Shown here one piece after another: positions 49,001 to 59,800 of a stretch of 64,000 nucleotides of DNA (the first letter of the stretch is position 1; each line of letters starts with the position of its first letter). Made by a program: the position numbers and the translations under genes. The stretch is from Sweltsa coloradensis. Lineage: Eukaryota > Arthropoda > Insecta > Plecoptera > Chloroperlidae. The stretch is from positions 1-64,000 of the forward strand of contig JAMZAV010000156.1 of the NCBI GenBank assembly GCA_024449915.1. Reading direction: 5' to 3'. The notes beneath the pieces were generated by a model. The model was not told where the DNA came from, did not search any database, and saw nothing but the letters and a program-made list of their open reading frames with translations.

Positions 49001-52000
49001 GCAGACTGGACCAACTTAGAGAGTTGGGCGTGGACTATATAAGGAGGAATTTCCCCATCAATGAGCTGTCACCACTTTCCTAACCCAAGAGCTAGAATTT
49101 CAACATTCAAGACAGAAGGCTACTATTTTAACAAAATTCTAACAATTATATGTACCAACACGAATGTGGCCCGCGTCTTGTGGTGCATGAAATACCATAA
49201 GGAGGACGCCATTATTAATAGCGTGTAACTTTCTGTACTCGTTGACAACATCAAATGGGCTTACCCACAAGCAAACACATGGGTTTGAATTCTGGTACAA
49301 ATATCGTACTTTTGGTTTCCAACTTTAAAGCGTAATGGTCTTCTGCGCAGCTTCCACGAGATGGGTGTGTACGACCTGCCTGCTGTGCTCGACTACATTC
49401 TAAATGTGACCGGCCTACCAGACCTGTTCTACGTAGGACATTCTATGGGTACCACAATGTTCTACGTGATGGCCTCGATCAAGACTGAGTACAACGCTAA
49501 AGTCAAAGCGATGATCAGTCTGGCTCCCGTTGCTTTCTTAGAGCACATCAAGAGTCCGGCTCGACTGCTCGCACCCTTTGTCGACATCGTAGAGGTATAG
49601 GCCTAAACAAAATCTAGAGAAATCCAAATTCCTTGCTCCCTGGGATAACAAAAATAATCTGTACGATCCTTGTTGGAAGGTCATGCCAATACCCAGAACA
49701 CATGTCAATCGTTCGTCGTGTTCGTTTTTTTGTGAGATGTGACACATGCATGGAGGTACAGAATAAAGAACTGAAAATTGATGTGTATGTGGGAGCTTCT
49801 CTTCCTCATAATATAGTATAGTACATAATTGTGTAATATAGTATACAATATAAGCCTATATAAAATATAAATGAACAATGGAATTTAATTGATTAAGTAT
49901 AAAATATAGGTTTTATCATTACATACCGTAACTCGAGAATTATAATCTAGCTCTATAATATGATTAGGGAAAAGCGCGGTAGACGTAATTTCTTGAATAA
50001 AGTTTATGTCTTAATTACCATCCTACCAGCGTCATATTTTTGCCTGCTTTCCAACCAAACTTAAACATGAACATTCCTAAAATTTAATTTCTTATTTACA
50101 TGCATTTAGTAAAACATAGCAAATAATTTACTAATTAGTGAATAATTGATCCTTCCTTATTTAGTTTGCAGTAAATCTCCTCGGATACGACGAAGTTATG
50201 CCTTTGCCACAGACCAGGCTATCGAAACTGTTTGTGAAGTACGTGTGTGTGCCAAACAGTATTGGTGTGAAGATCTGCGATTTACCGAACATCGTGCTAA
50301 CGGGGTTCGACGCCCAGCAGTTCAATGAGGTGAGACACAACCTGTCCCATTCCAGGGGTCTAGCCGGGTATCTTCGCAACACCCAGAAAGTCAAAGTTCT
50401 GAAGTTAATACTTTGGCAATGTGTTGTATTATTGAATTATTGTTATTACACAATATAGTGATACGACGCAGCTTAGATAAAGAATCAAGTAGTAGGCCCT
50501 ACACCTCGTAAAAGTTTTGAAATGAAATTTAGCGTGATAAATTACTAAGTCATTTTAAGATATTGTCACTCCAAAATTTACCACAGGAGCCATAAATATT
50601 GAAGATGGCGTGTCCTTTGTAAATCAGTTTTTATAACTGAAAAGGATAGACGTTAAATAAATTCATAAAAAGTAAATAAAAATAAAAATGTGAATTGACT
50701 AGGAATTTTGATTATTATCGATTTTTACTTAACATGAATGTGTATATTTTGGGGTACTGTGATAAATAAGGAGCATCATTAAAACCAAGCTGAGAACAAA
50801 AATTTTAATTATATTTTATTGATATATTTTAATAAATTAAAATTCTAATATAAAAAGTACAATGGGGAACATTTGTTGGGTGAAGTGGAAGCCATCATTA
50901 AGTAACCTGTTCCCCATTACAATAATTTAACTTGTCCTGAAAATTAAATTTACAATTTGTCCACGTAAATAATATGTTGCACATTAGATAAGATATAACT
51001 GCACATAATAACAATATTTTATAATTAATGAGTAATAATACATGACATTATGTTTGTTGCATAGAGCCTGGCGCCTATTATCTTCAGCCACAGCCCAGCA
51101 GGGGAGTCGTCCAAAGATTTAATTCACTATCTACAAGAAATTCATTCAGGTAGGAGGACAAGAATTAGCTTGTACTTCTAGGTACAGGGCCAACATTGCG
51201 ATTGTAATCATAAATTGAATCTCAGAGAAATCACATATTTCACGGATACTTTTGAGAAATTCCCTAAAAATATGTAGGCTACTTTCTATCATGTTTAGCC
51301 ATGCCACGATATTATAATAGCGAACGTCATGGCCATTCTTGGGAAGAGGTACGTTTTAAGTTCTCAACAAGGTTGCCAGAAAATTTTAGCTCCTTTAGTG
51401 AGATCGAAAGATCCCTGTGATGTCCGTTATTGCAGTCGATTGTTCCTGGCGATAATTTAGCATCGAGCCCAGAGGTCTGGCAAGTTCTCTATTTGGGCCA
51501 CTTCTCACACATTCCTACGCTATCTACTAGAAGGTTGTTTTGGGTTTCTCACAACGTTATATTATATTCCGACACTATTGTGTTCTAACGGTATGCCGAC
51601 AATTCTCCTAGAAATAACAAGCCACTCATAGCTAGACAATTTCTCCACATAATGCCCTCAAGATGCACGTTTACCAACCACAGAGTTGAGTTGTGCTATT
51701 TGCGTAGTTGCAAACCCTGCGCCCCAATGACGATGCCTGTGTGTAAGTTGTACGGATCTAAACCTAATAAATTCTACTCATGTGCCCCTGCTGAACAGTA
51801 GCGGGTACTAGCTGGACATGACGCATAATGACGAGAAGCTACTGACTTTTAACCCTGTTGCGCTGGAGTCGTATGATAAACACGCCCCTTTGAGAACTGT
51901 TCGTGTCTTTAAACCCCCGTAGCTCTGGCTTACTACCGAAATAAAGGCTTGGATGGAGAGAGAGGCATTTTCAGGCAGAATAAGAAATGTACTTTTGGCA

Positions 52001-55000
52001 TCAGTAAGACTAAAAACACACTTAAGACTATTTTTGAGGCTGTTTGGGCCGTGTCCCTGAGAAAAGAGTGATTAGTGGACTGTATAAATTTGGAGAGTGG
52101 AAAATGAAGTAGCACTGCACTCGCCATATAGTGGTAGAGTGGGCGTGATAAAGCAGTGCAGCGCGAGAGGCAATATGGGCGCAGATGGGGTGACCACCAC
52201 GAGATAGATAGTAAAAGAATAAAGAAACTCGAGTGTAGAAGAAAGAGATAGTAGAAAGAAATAAGAAAAGTGCCTGGAAGGCAGTCGAACCGAAGACAGC
52301 AGAAGATGGTGAACTGGAAGGCGAATGGCGAGAGCGTTGGCTTGAAGTCGAGCTACGTGAGAAATTAGAAGCACTGTTCACTGTTTGCACTGACCTTTTT
52401 ACCCTGTGAGGGTAAACGTACATCTGTACCCTACGAAATTAGACGGGCAACTGTCTGCGAGGTCTGGTCGCGAAAGAGGATATATAACAGAAAACTGGTC
52501 ATAATGAGGGGAAAAGAGGGGTAGACAAGAGTAAATCAAGCCACATACGAGAAGATAAGAGACAGAACGTGAAATATAAACAAATCTAGAACTATATTAT
52601 ACAAACTAACAGCGTTGGCGCGAACAGAGGCATACATTTCCCAATAGAAAAAATAGGAAATGTCATGAACATTCTGTCCCAACTTATGAGTAAACTTCAA
52701 GCTAATATTTTTTTTACTTTAACGTTTATTTGGATAAATTTATATCTAAGCGGCAGACAGAAATATGTGATATCAGGCGATGAGCAGTCAAATTTCATAT
52801 CAATAAATGCTGGAGTGTCTCAGGAAAGTATCCTTAGGCCATTGTTATTCTTAATTTACATTAATGAGATATCTTCATCACTAACTTATTGTACCTTCAT
52901 GCTTCTCCTTTACTTATTAATCAGGCAATTGAAATGATACTTTGTGTTCCAGGCAAGTTCCGACAGTACGACCACCACAGCAAGGGAAACCAAGCGGCGT
53001 ATGGCCAGCCTACTCCACCAGACTACAACCTGACTAGAATCACCACCCCTGTGTCCTTACACGTGGCAGTCAACGACTGGCTGGCAGACCCTAAGGTAGG
53101 TTCTAAGAATTTGATGATATCAAGGAATCTAACCTTAAAAAAGTATCCTTGAATATTTAAACTATCTATTTGGGAAGGGTTCATACAATGATCAATGTTT
53201 AAGTTAAGGGTGTTTTAAGGGATTTTTGTAATGGGAATTTCCAAGGTTTGTGTGAAAGGAGACTCAATCCCAGAATTTGCCTTAAAGCTATTTTTTCTTC
53301 CACTTACCGATATCTTTAAAGTCCTTTAGCAATATGGATGTAAAGCTAGCTGAATGAAGAGGAAATGATTTTGCAATATTTTGGAAGGTTATTACCTCTT
53401 TTAGCCAATAATAATTACTAAATTACACACTGAGTTAGATGCAATGTTTGATTTCGTGTTAATATTATAACATTATTCCAATCCACGGTAGTCTTCAAAC
53501 CCCAGTATAACGGTGAGACTCTACACCAGCTCTAGTCCTACCACTGGAGTGATGCTAAATACTGACAGCGTTGGCTCGAGCATACAGCAAAGTTAAATCC
53601 CCTCGAGACCGGCAATCTTTAACTGAAGGTTTTTTAGACTTCTTCCTCAGTCGTTAAGTGGAAGGACTACCTAATAATATTTAGACCTCGCTAAATAACC
53701 TTACTTTTAAAATAATTTCTCACATAACGCTCCGATTAATGAAAAAGTGGTTATGATTTTTATCGGGGATTTAATTAAGCTACTAATTAAAATGTTTCAA
53801 TAATTTCTCATAGGGTATAGTTCTTACGGAACTACACGAGACCTTTTAGCCACTTTTTTTATTTTGCGTTAAGTTTTGAGATATATTACCAGTCTTGGAC
53901 ATGTTCTCCCATAAAAGGAACTTGGAAAAGTTAAGTTACTTCTGCCTAAAAAGGAACTGATCCAAGTGACCTAAGACTTTAATTCCGTGTTCTGAAAAAC
54001 GATTTTGGTAACGTTTACGTTCCTTATACCATCACAGATTTAAATAATGATAATTGTTATAGGACTAAATTTTTTATTGATTTTATTTTGTAGTGACAAA
54101 TAAAATAAACTGACGAAAAGTTTTCCAAGAAATCAATCCGCTTCCAACATTCGGAATCTGACAAGGGGGTGGGGTGGAGCCACTTTTAAAAGCATGGGAA
54201 GTCCCATGCTACTTCTTACTGTAATTAATTATATTGGGTACTTATTTTGATGGAATAACAACGGTGATAGTAACTAATAAAAGAACGTTTAAATTCGTTC
54301 CAAGTTCCCAGGAATGAGTCACTTTTCACGTAACAAGTTTCTGATGTAAGAAAAGGAACGACTTCCTCTTAAAGTTCCTGAAAAAGAAACGCGTTCCTCC
54401 CCAAGACCAAGACTGGATATTACTAAAATAAGGTTATTTTGTGTACTTTTTATATTGGTGGTGATCCTTCCCCTTCCGAGGATATGGGACATGCGTTCTA
54501 AGCAAATTCCAGTTCGCTCGTAGGACTGACACCACAGTTGTTTACATTTATATTTTACGAAAGCGGAAATATTGAGCTCTACATAAGAAAGAAATAATTT
54601 TAAAATAATTTAAAAGAATAAATTGATTTTCAGGGTTTTGGATTTTCAAAAAGTCTAAAATTGACCACATTCGTGGGCAGATTCTGCGTGATTAACAAAA
54701 GACATTCAAAATGTAAGACTGTATGGCTGTCCATGTAAGCTTAATTGACAACTGTGTTACTTTATATTTATGTTGGATTCATTCTGGTCGAGCAAATGTC
54801 GAAGCTATGTGCCAAGTGCCAAATGTGTCCTATACCCTCATATGCAAATGCACGGGATTGAGTCCTCTTAAAAAGCCCGCGGACATATCTTCACAATTTT
54901 CTCCAAACTCCAAAACACATAGTCAGACACCTGATGAGGGGATTGCATTGTACCCCGGGCAGGTTTCCCCACGAGAAATAACGCCACCCCAGCACCGGTG

Positions 55001-55246
55001 ATGAAGAATTGCAAATGACTCAGATGGAATTCATCAGATGGAGTTCATGAATATTATTTGTTTCTATCGCAGGACGTGTCAAGGCTGGCTGCTCAACTCC
55101 AGAATAAGATCGGCACTTTCGTCGTCCCTTACCCTCCGTTCATGCACCTGGACTTCTTGTGGGGGAAAGACGCTAATACTCTCGTGTACGCTAAGGTACT
55201 GGAATTATTGCAACAGATGGGGAATCCCTCGTCCTCCGAGCAGTAA
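40092..55246 (+). CDS. Acid lipase (gastric/lysosomal lipase family), copy 1, eight exons
   Basis: Exons: 40092-40259, 48365-48542, 48876-48990, 49351-49594, 50165-50329, 51065-51149, 52953-53095, 55073-55246. All introns are GT-AG, phases agree, and the spliced product is 423 residues, the usual length for the family. These enzymes cleave fatty-acid esters of glycerol or sterols. A signal peptide ([17 protein letters not shown]) predicts secretion or delivery to a lysosome-like compartment. Visible landmarks: the AB-hydrolase lipase N-domain ([16 protein letters not shown]), oxyanion HG (LQHGLF, residues 97-98), [12 protein letters not shown], nucleophile Ser185 in GHSMG, Asp360 in NDWLADP, His391 in FMHLDF. 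Family members normally have GHSQG, so Met after the serine is unusual. Intron 1 is about 8.1 kb because of nested transposons, against 0.6 kb in copy 2. AATAAA lies at 55561. Insect members often act in gut digestion; a gut role here is inference. Confidence 0.92.
41310..44200 (-). pseudogene. LINE ORF2: APE endonuclease and reverse transcriptase, frameshifted
   Basis: The endonuclease starts with [15 protein letters not shown] and LSETWL (about 44100-43990), shifts frame at a run of G/C at 43914-43919, and continues with [15 protein letters not shown] and MSDHCAISL (43795-43409). A linker (43364-42870) leads to the reverse transcriptase: [33 protein letters not shown] (42813-42410), then [21 protein letters not shown] and the active-site YVDD (42479-41967), and a C-terminal part at 41753-41310. 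At least four frame changes separate these blocks and there is a stop near the expected start. The product would have nicked target DNA and copied the element RNA into it. Confidence 0.85.
44230..47160 (-). pseudogene. LINE ORF1: gag-like, CCHC knuckle and SGNH hydrolase, frameshifted
   Basis: ATG at 47160-47158 opens [16 protein letters not shown]. Two frame changes near 46975 and 46915 precede [19 protein letters not shown], which resembles the second RNA-binding-like fold of Tx1-type ORF1 proteins. A C-x2-C-x4-H-x4-C knuckle ([14 protein letters not shown]) lies at about 46660-46619. A third frame change falls in an 8-G run at 46081-46088. The frame then runs on for 574 codons from an inner ATG (45954) and holds an SGNH hydrolase: block I LSDSM (Ser14), block III HNGTN (Gly65, Asn67), block V DGLHPN (Asp146, His149). 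A Ser/Thr-rich linker and a helical tail end it. All catalytic residues expected of the fold are there. Esterase domains are known in ORF1 of CR1-like LINEs; their role is unsettled. Confidence 0.85.
51288..52936 (+). mobile_element. LINE remnant in intron 6 of lipase copy 1
   Basis: Homologous along its length to 60543-61638 in copy 2, so it was present before the duplication. Recognisable parts are the endonuclease-RT linker ([10 protein letters not shown] near 51880) and an RT piece at 52750-52930 ([16 protein letters not shown], then [16 protein letters not shown]). Stops and frame changes are frequent. The YADD motif is disturbed here and the part after GAAATGAT is deleted, bringing the fragment to within about 16 bases of exon 7. 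A solo LTR (52041-52626) splits it. Confidence 0.8.
52041..52626. mobile_element. Solo LTR, 586 bp, with 5-bp target duplication
   Basis: Copy 2 of the lipase gene has the empty site (TTTTTGAGGCATATATTTCC at about 61283). Here the same site holds 586 extra bases starting TGTTTGGGCC and ending GCGCGAACA, flanked on both sides by GAGGC (52036-52040 and 52627-52631). TG...CA ends with a TGTT/AACA inverted pair and a 5-bp duplication are the marks of an LTR. A TATA-like GATATATAAC lies at about 52479. It has no internal region, so it is the product of LTR-LTR recombination. Ty3/gypsy and BEL/Pao elements both make 4-6 bp duplications; I cannot choose. Confidence 0.88.
53563..53671 (+). mobile_element. 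tRNA-derived SINE fragment in lipase intron 7
   Basis: GACAGCGTTGGCTCGAGCAT (A box), a worn B box, GAGACCGGCAATC, AACTGAAGG and CCTCAGTCGT follow the 5832 SINE in order, in sense orientation to the lipase gene. Confidence 0.65.
53890..54415. mobile_element. hAT-like MITE, 526 bp
   Basis: The ends are inverted copies: CAGTCTTGGAC on the left and, read inward from the right, CAGTCTTGGTC. Flanking 8-mers are TATATTAC (53882-53889) and GATATTAC (54416-54423), a target duplication with one mismatch. CAGT-type ends and an 8-bp duplication are typical of hAT transposons. It has no transposase frame, so it is non-autonomous. Confidence 0.75.
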
Positions 55247-55560
55247 CACCAGCCAGCTTCAGATTATCCCTGTTGGACCGACAGCTGTCATGATCTTTGA
55301 TGCTAGATCATCCTAGCTCAACACAACAGTTTTTTTAGTTTTACTTTTAGATTCTGTCTGAATCAATAATGATCAATAATAATTTATTACAAACAAAGAA
55401 TGGAAAAAATAAGAATAATTCAACTCTTTTTACACTGTACTTTTATTCGAGATCTTCTCATACTATACCACATTTGTAAATGTTTTTAAAAATTTCATTA
55501 CAATAACCTTTTATCTTCTGAAACGAGTCCCTTCTGTGCCCGTGTTTTCCTGATTACTTC

Positions 55561-55566
55561 AATAAA
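55561..55566 (+). other. Polyadenylation signal of lipase copy 1
   Basis: AATAAA 315 bases past the TAA stop at 55244-55246. It is the first canonical hexamer after the coding end. Confidence 0.6.
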
Positions 55567-56210
55567 ATTAATGTTTTAATAAGATATTCTCCACCAACCG
55601 GATGTAAAACTGAGAAGCTCGTTGTGGAGTTTTCGTGTTACTTTGACTGAGATTTCGAACTTCGTTCAGCCGTTGACAATGCTGCTGTTTGTGATTGTGG
55701 TTTGTGATGATAAAACACAATAACGTTTTGCCATATGGAATGCTATGCTGAAAATTTCTTTTAAGGAATAATCATTTGACAACTTTCTCCTGCCAATCTT
55801 TGCATTTGAAAAACATTGTGAATTGCGTGTATTAGGATTTACTTTGTTCGATTACTTTGTTTGTAGGGTTTCATTATTTATTAAACCTATCACTGGAGAT
55901 TGTGTTGATATTTTTATGTATCTTGTTTGTCTTGATTTGGACATTATCAATTACAGATTTTTAAAATTGTTATTGTTTGTTAACTATGAGACAAATTCGT
56001 GTGTACATTGTAAAATAAATATTGAACACTGCAATATACAGTAGAATTGACAAAATCCGAACACTGACCCTATTATCCTTTAACAAACGTCTTTGCGGAA
56101 TAGAGAAGTGCTAAGACCATTTTGTGGTCGGCCAAGGGCATCCTTTTCCCCTGCTGTAGTCCGTGGCTAATTTACGTATAATATCCCCCACTAAATATAA
56201 TTATGTAACT
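55567..56210. other. Spacer between the lipase genes
   Basis: AT-rich sequence with a 73-codon Phe/Tyr/Ile-rich frame (55823-56044) that looks like chance. No repeat was recognised. Confidence 0.45.
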
Positions 56211-56450
56211 ATAGTCTAGGCGTCCGTTAGGCCGCGGCAGCCAAGCCGCGTTGGCTAAACACTCGGGCACCTTATTTATACAGCAAGCAGAGTAAGAGGG
56301 TTTCCGAGGTGTTGCCCAGCCGTCATGAAACGTGATGTCAACTTGAAAACTATCAATGTAGAAGAGTAGACCTACATAAGCTTGGCACTTCGTTTAGATC
56401 TAATTGCTTTGAGTGTGTAAGGTTTGGCTGTATTTTTACAAGTTTTTGTA
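56211..56450 (+). mobile_element. Element X, internally deleted copy
   Basis: GCGTCCGTTAGGCCGCGGCA up to AACTTGAAAACTATCA matches the left end of the 20465 copy. It then jumps to AAGCTTGGCACTT and TGTGTAAGGTTTGGCTG, the right hairpin arm of that copy. Some 1.3 kb of the middle is missing. Confidence 0.7.
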
Positions 56451-56559
56451 TACATGGGATAGGGTAGACTACATTAATATGAACGTATTTATTACATTAG
56501 AATTCAGGTCAAACTGCATGGGATAGACACAATCACGACAGCCTATATATTGAGTGGCC

Positions 56560-56841
56560 GCGTGTGCCGCCGATACTATATCTCATATCTTCTGCTGTTA
56601 AGAATCACGTTGATTGTTTAAAAGCTGACTAGTTATAAAGTAAGATAACTAATCACTTAATGCAATGCCGAGAATGAACTACATACCATATAGCAACCCT
56701 ACAAGAAAGCTGTGTCTGAGGTTTATATGATAGTGATACGACGCCTCGTCTGGAAGCAGCGCCGAGCAGAACTAGAGCACCCAGTGCAAGAGGACGTGAA
56801 GAACGACAGCAACCACTAGGAAGTGCAACGTTCAGGACAAC
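56560..56841 (+). promoter_or_regulatory. Promoter and 5' leader of lipase copy 2
   Basis: Homologous to 39803-40091. The same TTTATATGATAG lies at about 56730, and the leader from there to the ATG is identical to that of copy 1. Conserved upstream words include AATCACGTTGATTG and AAGTAAGATAACTAATCAC, which are candidates for shared control sites. Confidence 0.6.
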
Positions 56842-59800
56842 ATGCAGAAGACACTGCTAATATTGACCTGTTTAATACAAGCCGCACTTAGCACGGGCGT
56901 TTACGACAAGCCTGGCAACAAACATGAACTAAAACTGAAAGTTAATAACGATGAAGAGAAATACGATCCTGATGTTGATCTGCCGACGGTAAGTTAGATC
57001 AGTATTTTTTATTATGTTGTTATTGGTGTTTGTAAAATATTGAATTTTTGACTACAAACAACAATACTTGACAGATGCAACCGAAAAGAGCTTCTATTGT
57101 CTTGCATTAGAATCACGTCAGACCTGCCTCGTACAGAATGGAACCAACACGTGGCGAGATTATATAATAGTCTAGTCAAGATGTCTAATGTAATGGTAAG
57201 TTAGTTCAAAGTGTGCAGCTAACCTGAAAATTGTCACATTTACTAATTCGAGAACCAGGAGTTAAAAAATTAACGGCTCTAGTCTGAGTTTCTGTAACTT
57301 TGTTATGAAGTTAATTAATTTAATTTACTACACGGTCGACTTTGGTATCAAATTAAAGATTAGTTCATTGTTGAACAAATGCATGACAACGATATGTTCA
57401 ATAATTTATCATCCAATCACCTATGGCTACAAATTTCAAATATCAAAATTCAAGTTGCTTTGTATTGTTTGAGTGTGCCAAAGGGCAAAACTAGGCCTCT
57501 CCTTCGCCTGCCAGAGTATAACCAAGAGTCTTGGATTTGGTTTCCTTCACATAACTAGCCTACTTCATAACTCCTTGCGTTTGTTTACAGCCTAAGATAA
57601 TCCGCAGACACGGCTACCCGGCCGAGTCCCACGAGGTCCAGACTGAAGACGGGTACCTGTTGACGCTGCATCGGATACCCGCTAGGTCACGGCCAGTGGT
57701 GTTCCTACAGCACGGCGTCCTAGCTAGTTCGGCTGACTTCATATTTCTAGGCCCCGGCAAGGCACTAGGTATGTTCACTGTCAAACGTAGTTGTTGCAAA
57801 ATGTGCAAAAATGTGTTTGGTGCTGTGTACTAGGTGCTCTTTCTCTTTTCAAGTGCCGGTCGGCAAGCGACAACAAAGTAAATCATAAAGTATGATCTAT
57901 ACCTTATTGGCAAGCGGTGACGGACCCATGTAAAAGGGGGAAAAAGAGAACACTTTTTGAGACTGAATGTCCGGAGATTTGGCCAAAGCTAGCAGTTTAA
58001 TGATATATTTTGAAAACCACCATCTCTACTACTCCACCTGTGACAGCGACCCTAAACTCCCGATCTCAGATACACCGCCTGTGTGTTTCAGCGTACATCC
58101 TCTGGGACAGTGGGTACGATGTCTGGATCGGGAACTCTAGAGGTAACACGTACTCACGCAGTCACGTCTCGCTTTCTCCCAGTGACTCGAAGTTTTGGAA
58201 TTTCAGGTAATGATGAGCAAACTGGGTCAACTTGTATGGGCGCGGGGATAGGGAGGTACTCACCCCGTCGATCAGTTTAGGTTGTTTTATATATCTGGGC
58301 GCATAATAGTTTGTGGAGCCTTGCTTATGTCGGCATTCACCCTCATATGTAAAATCAAAGTTTATATATTGTATGAAGGTTATTGAGCGTGCCTAATCTG
58401 AATTTGAATCTGACGCGCAAAGTGTTTGTATAGTTTGTTAACCTTGAATGCGCAATGGTCCTCTGCGCAGCTTCCACGAGATGGGTGTGTACGACCTGCC
58501 TGCTGTGATCGACTACATGCTCAATGTGACCGGCCAACCAGACCTGTTCTACGTCGGACATTCTCAGGGTACCACAATATTCTACGTGATGGCCTCGATC
58601 AAGACTGAGTACAACGCTAAAGTCAAGGCGATGTTCAGTCTGGGCCCCATTGCTTTCTTAGAGCACATCAAGAGTCCGGCACGACTGCTCGCACCCTTTG
58701 TCAGCATCATAGAGGTAGGCTTAAGCTCACTCTGTAGAAAGCTAAATTCCTTGCTCCCAGGGTAAACAAAAAAATCTGAATGATCCTTGTTGGAAGGCAA
58801 TGCCAATACCCAGAACACATGTAAATCGTTCGTCGTGTTCGTTTTTACCGGTGAGACGTTACACAAGCGCGGAAGGACAGAATAAAGAACAGAAAATTAG
58901 GGCGTATTTGGGAGCTTCTCTTCCTCATAATATAGCATAGTACATAATATTGTAATATTGTATACAATATCAGGACCATATTAAATATTAATGAATATTG
59001 AAATTTAATTTGACAAGTATAAAATATAGGTAATGCAACGTATGCCCCAACTCTAGGGTTAAAGTCTAGCTCTGTAATATGATAAGGGAATAGCCCGGTA
59101 GAGGTATTTTTCTTGAAAAAAAGTTTAAGTCTTAAGATAGCTGGCAAATATTACGCTGTTAGTGTTAAATACCAACCTTACAGCGTCATATTTGCCTGCT
59201 TTCTTAACAAACTTGAACAGAACATACTAAAAGTTATTTATTATTATATTCATGCATTTTGGTATCACATTTCAAAATTATTTTCTAATTAGTGAATAAT
59301 TGATTCTCCCTTATTTAGTTTGCAGCAAATCTCTTCGGATACGACGAGATTTTGCCACAGTCCTGGCTATCGAAACTGTTCGTGAAGTACGTGTGTGAGC
59401 CGTACACTACCGAAGTGAAGATCTGCGAGTTACCGAACATCGTACTAGCCGGGTTCGACGCCCAGCATTTCAATGAGGTGAGACACAACCTGTCCCTTTT
59501 CAGGGGACAAGGCGGGTTCGACGCCCAGCAGTTCAATGTGTGAGACACAACCTGTCCCTTTTCAGGGGACAAGGCGGGTTCGACGCCCAGCAGTTCAATC
59601 TGTATGACACAACATGTCTTATCACAGGGAATTAGCCGGGCAGTTACGCAACACCCAGCAAGTTAAAGTTCTGACGTCAATATGTTAGCGATGTGTAATA
59701 ATCTTGGTATTTATTAAATTATTTGTAATAACACAATAAAGTGATACGACGACGTAGCATAGAGATAATGAATTAAATAGTACAAGTCGTAAAAGATTTT

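Noticed and set aside
49538..49747. Minus-strand frames overlapping lipase exons (also 58582-58866 and 59315-59572)
   Set aside because: They are shadows of conserved lipase coding exons with no independent motif.
52028..52423. 131-codon minus-strand frame
   Set aside because: It lies inside the solo LTR and has no motif; low-complexity Ser/Phe/Leu content.
52665..52937. A host exon with a reverse-transcriptase-like peptide
   Set aside because: The matching segment in copy 2 carries clear RT motifs; it is a LINE remnant within intron 6.
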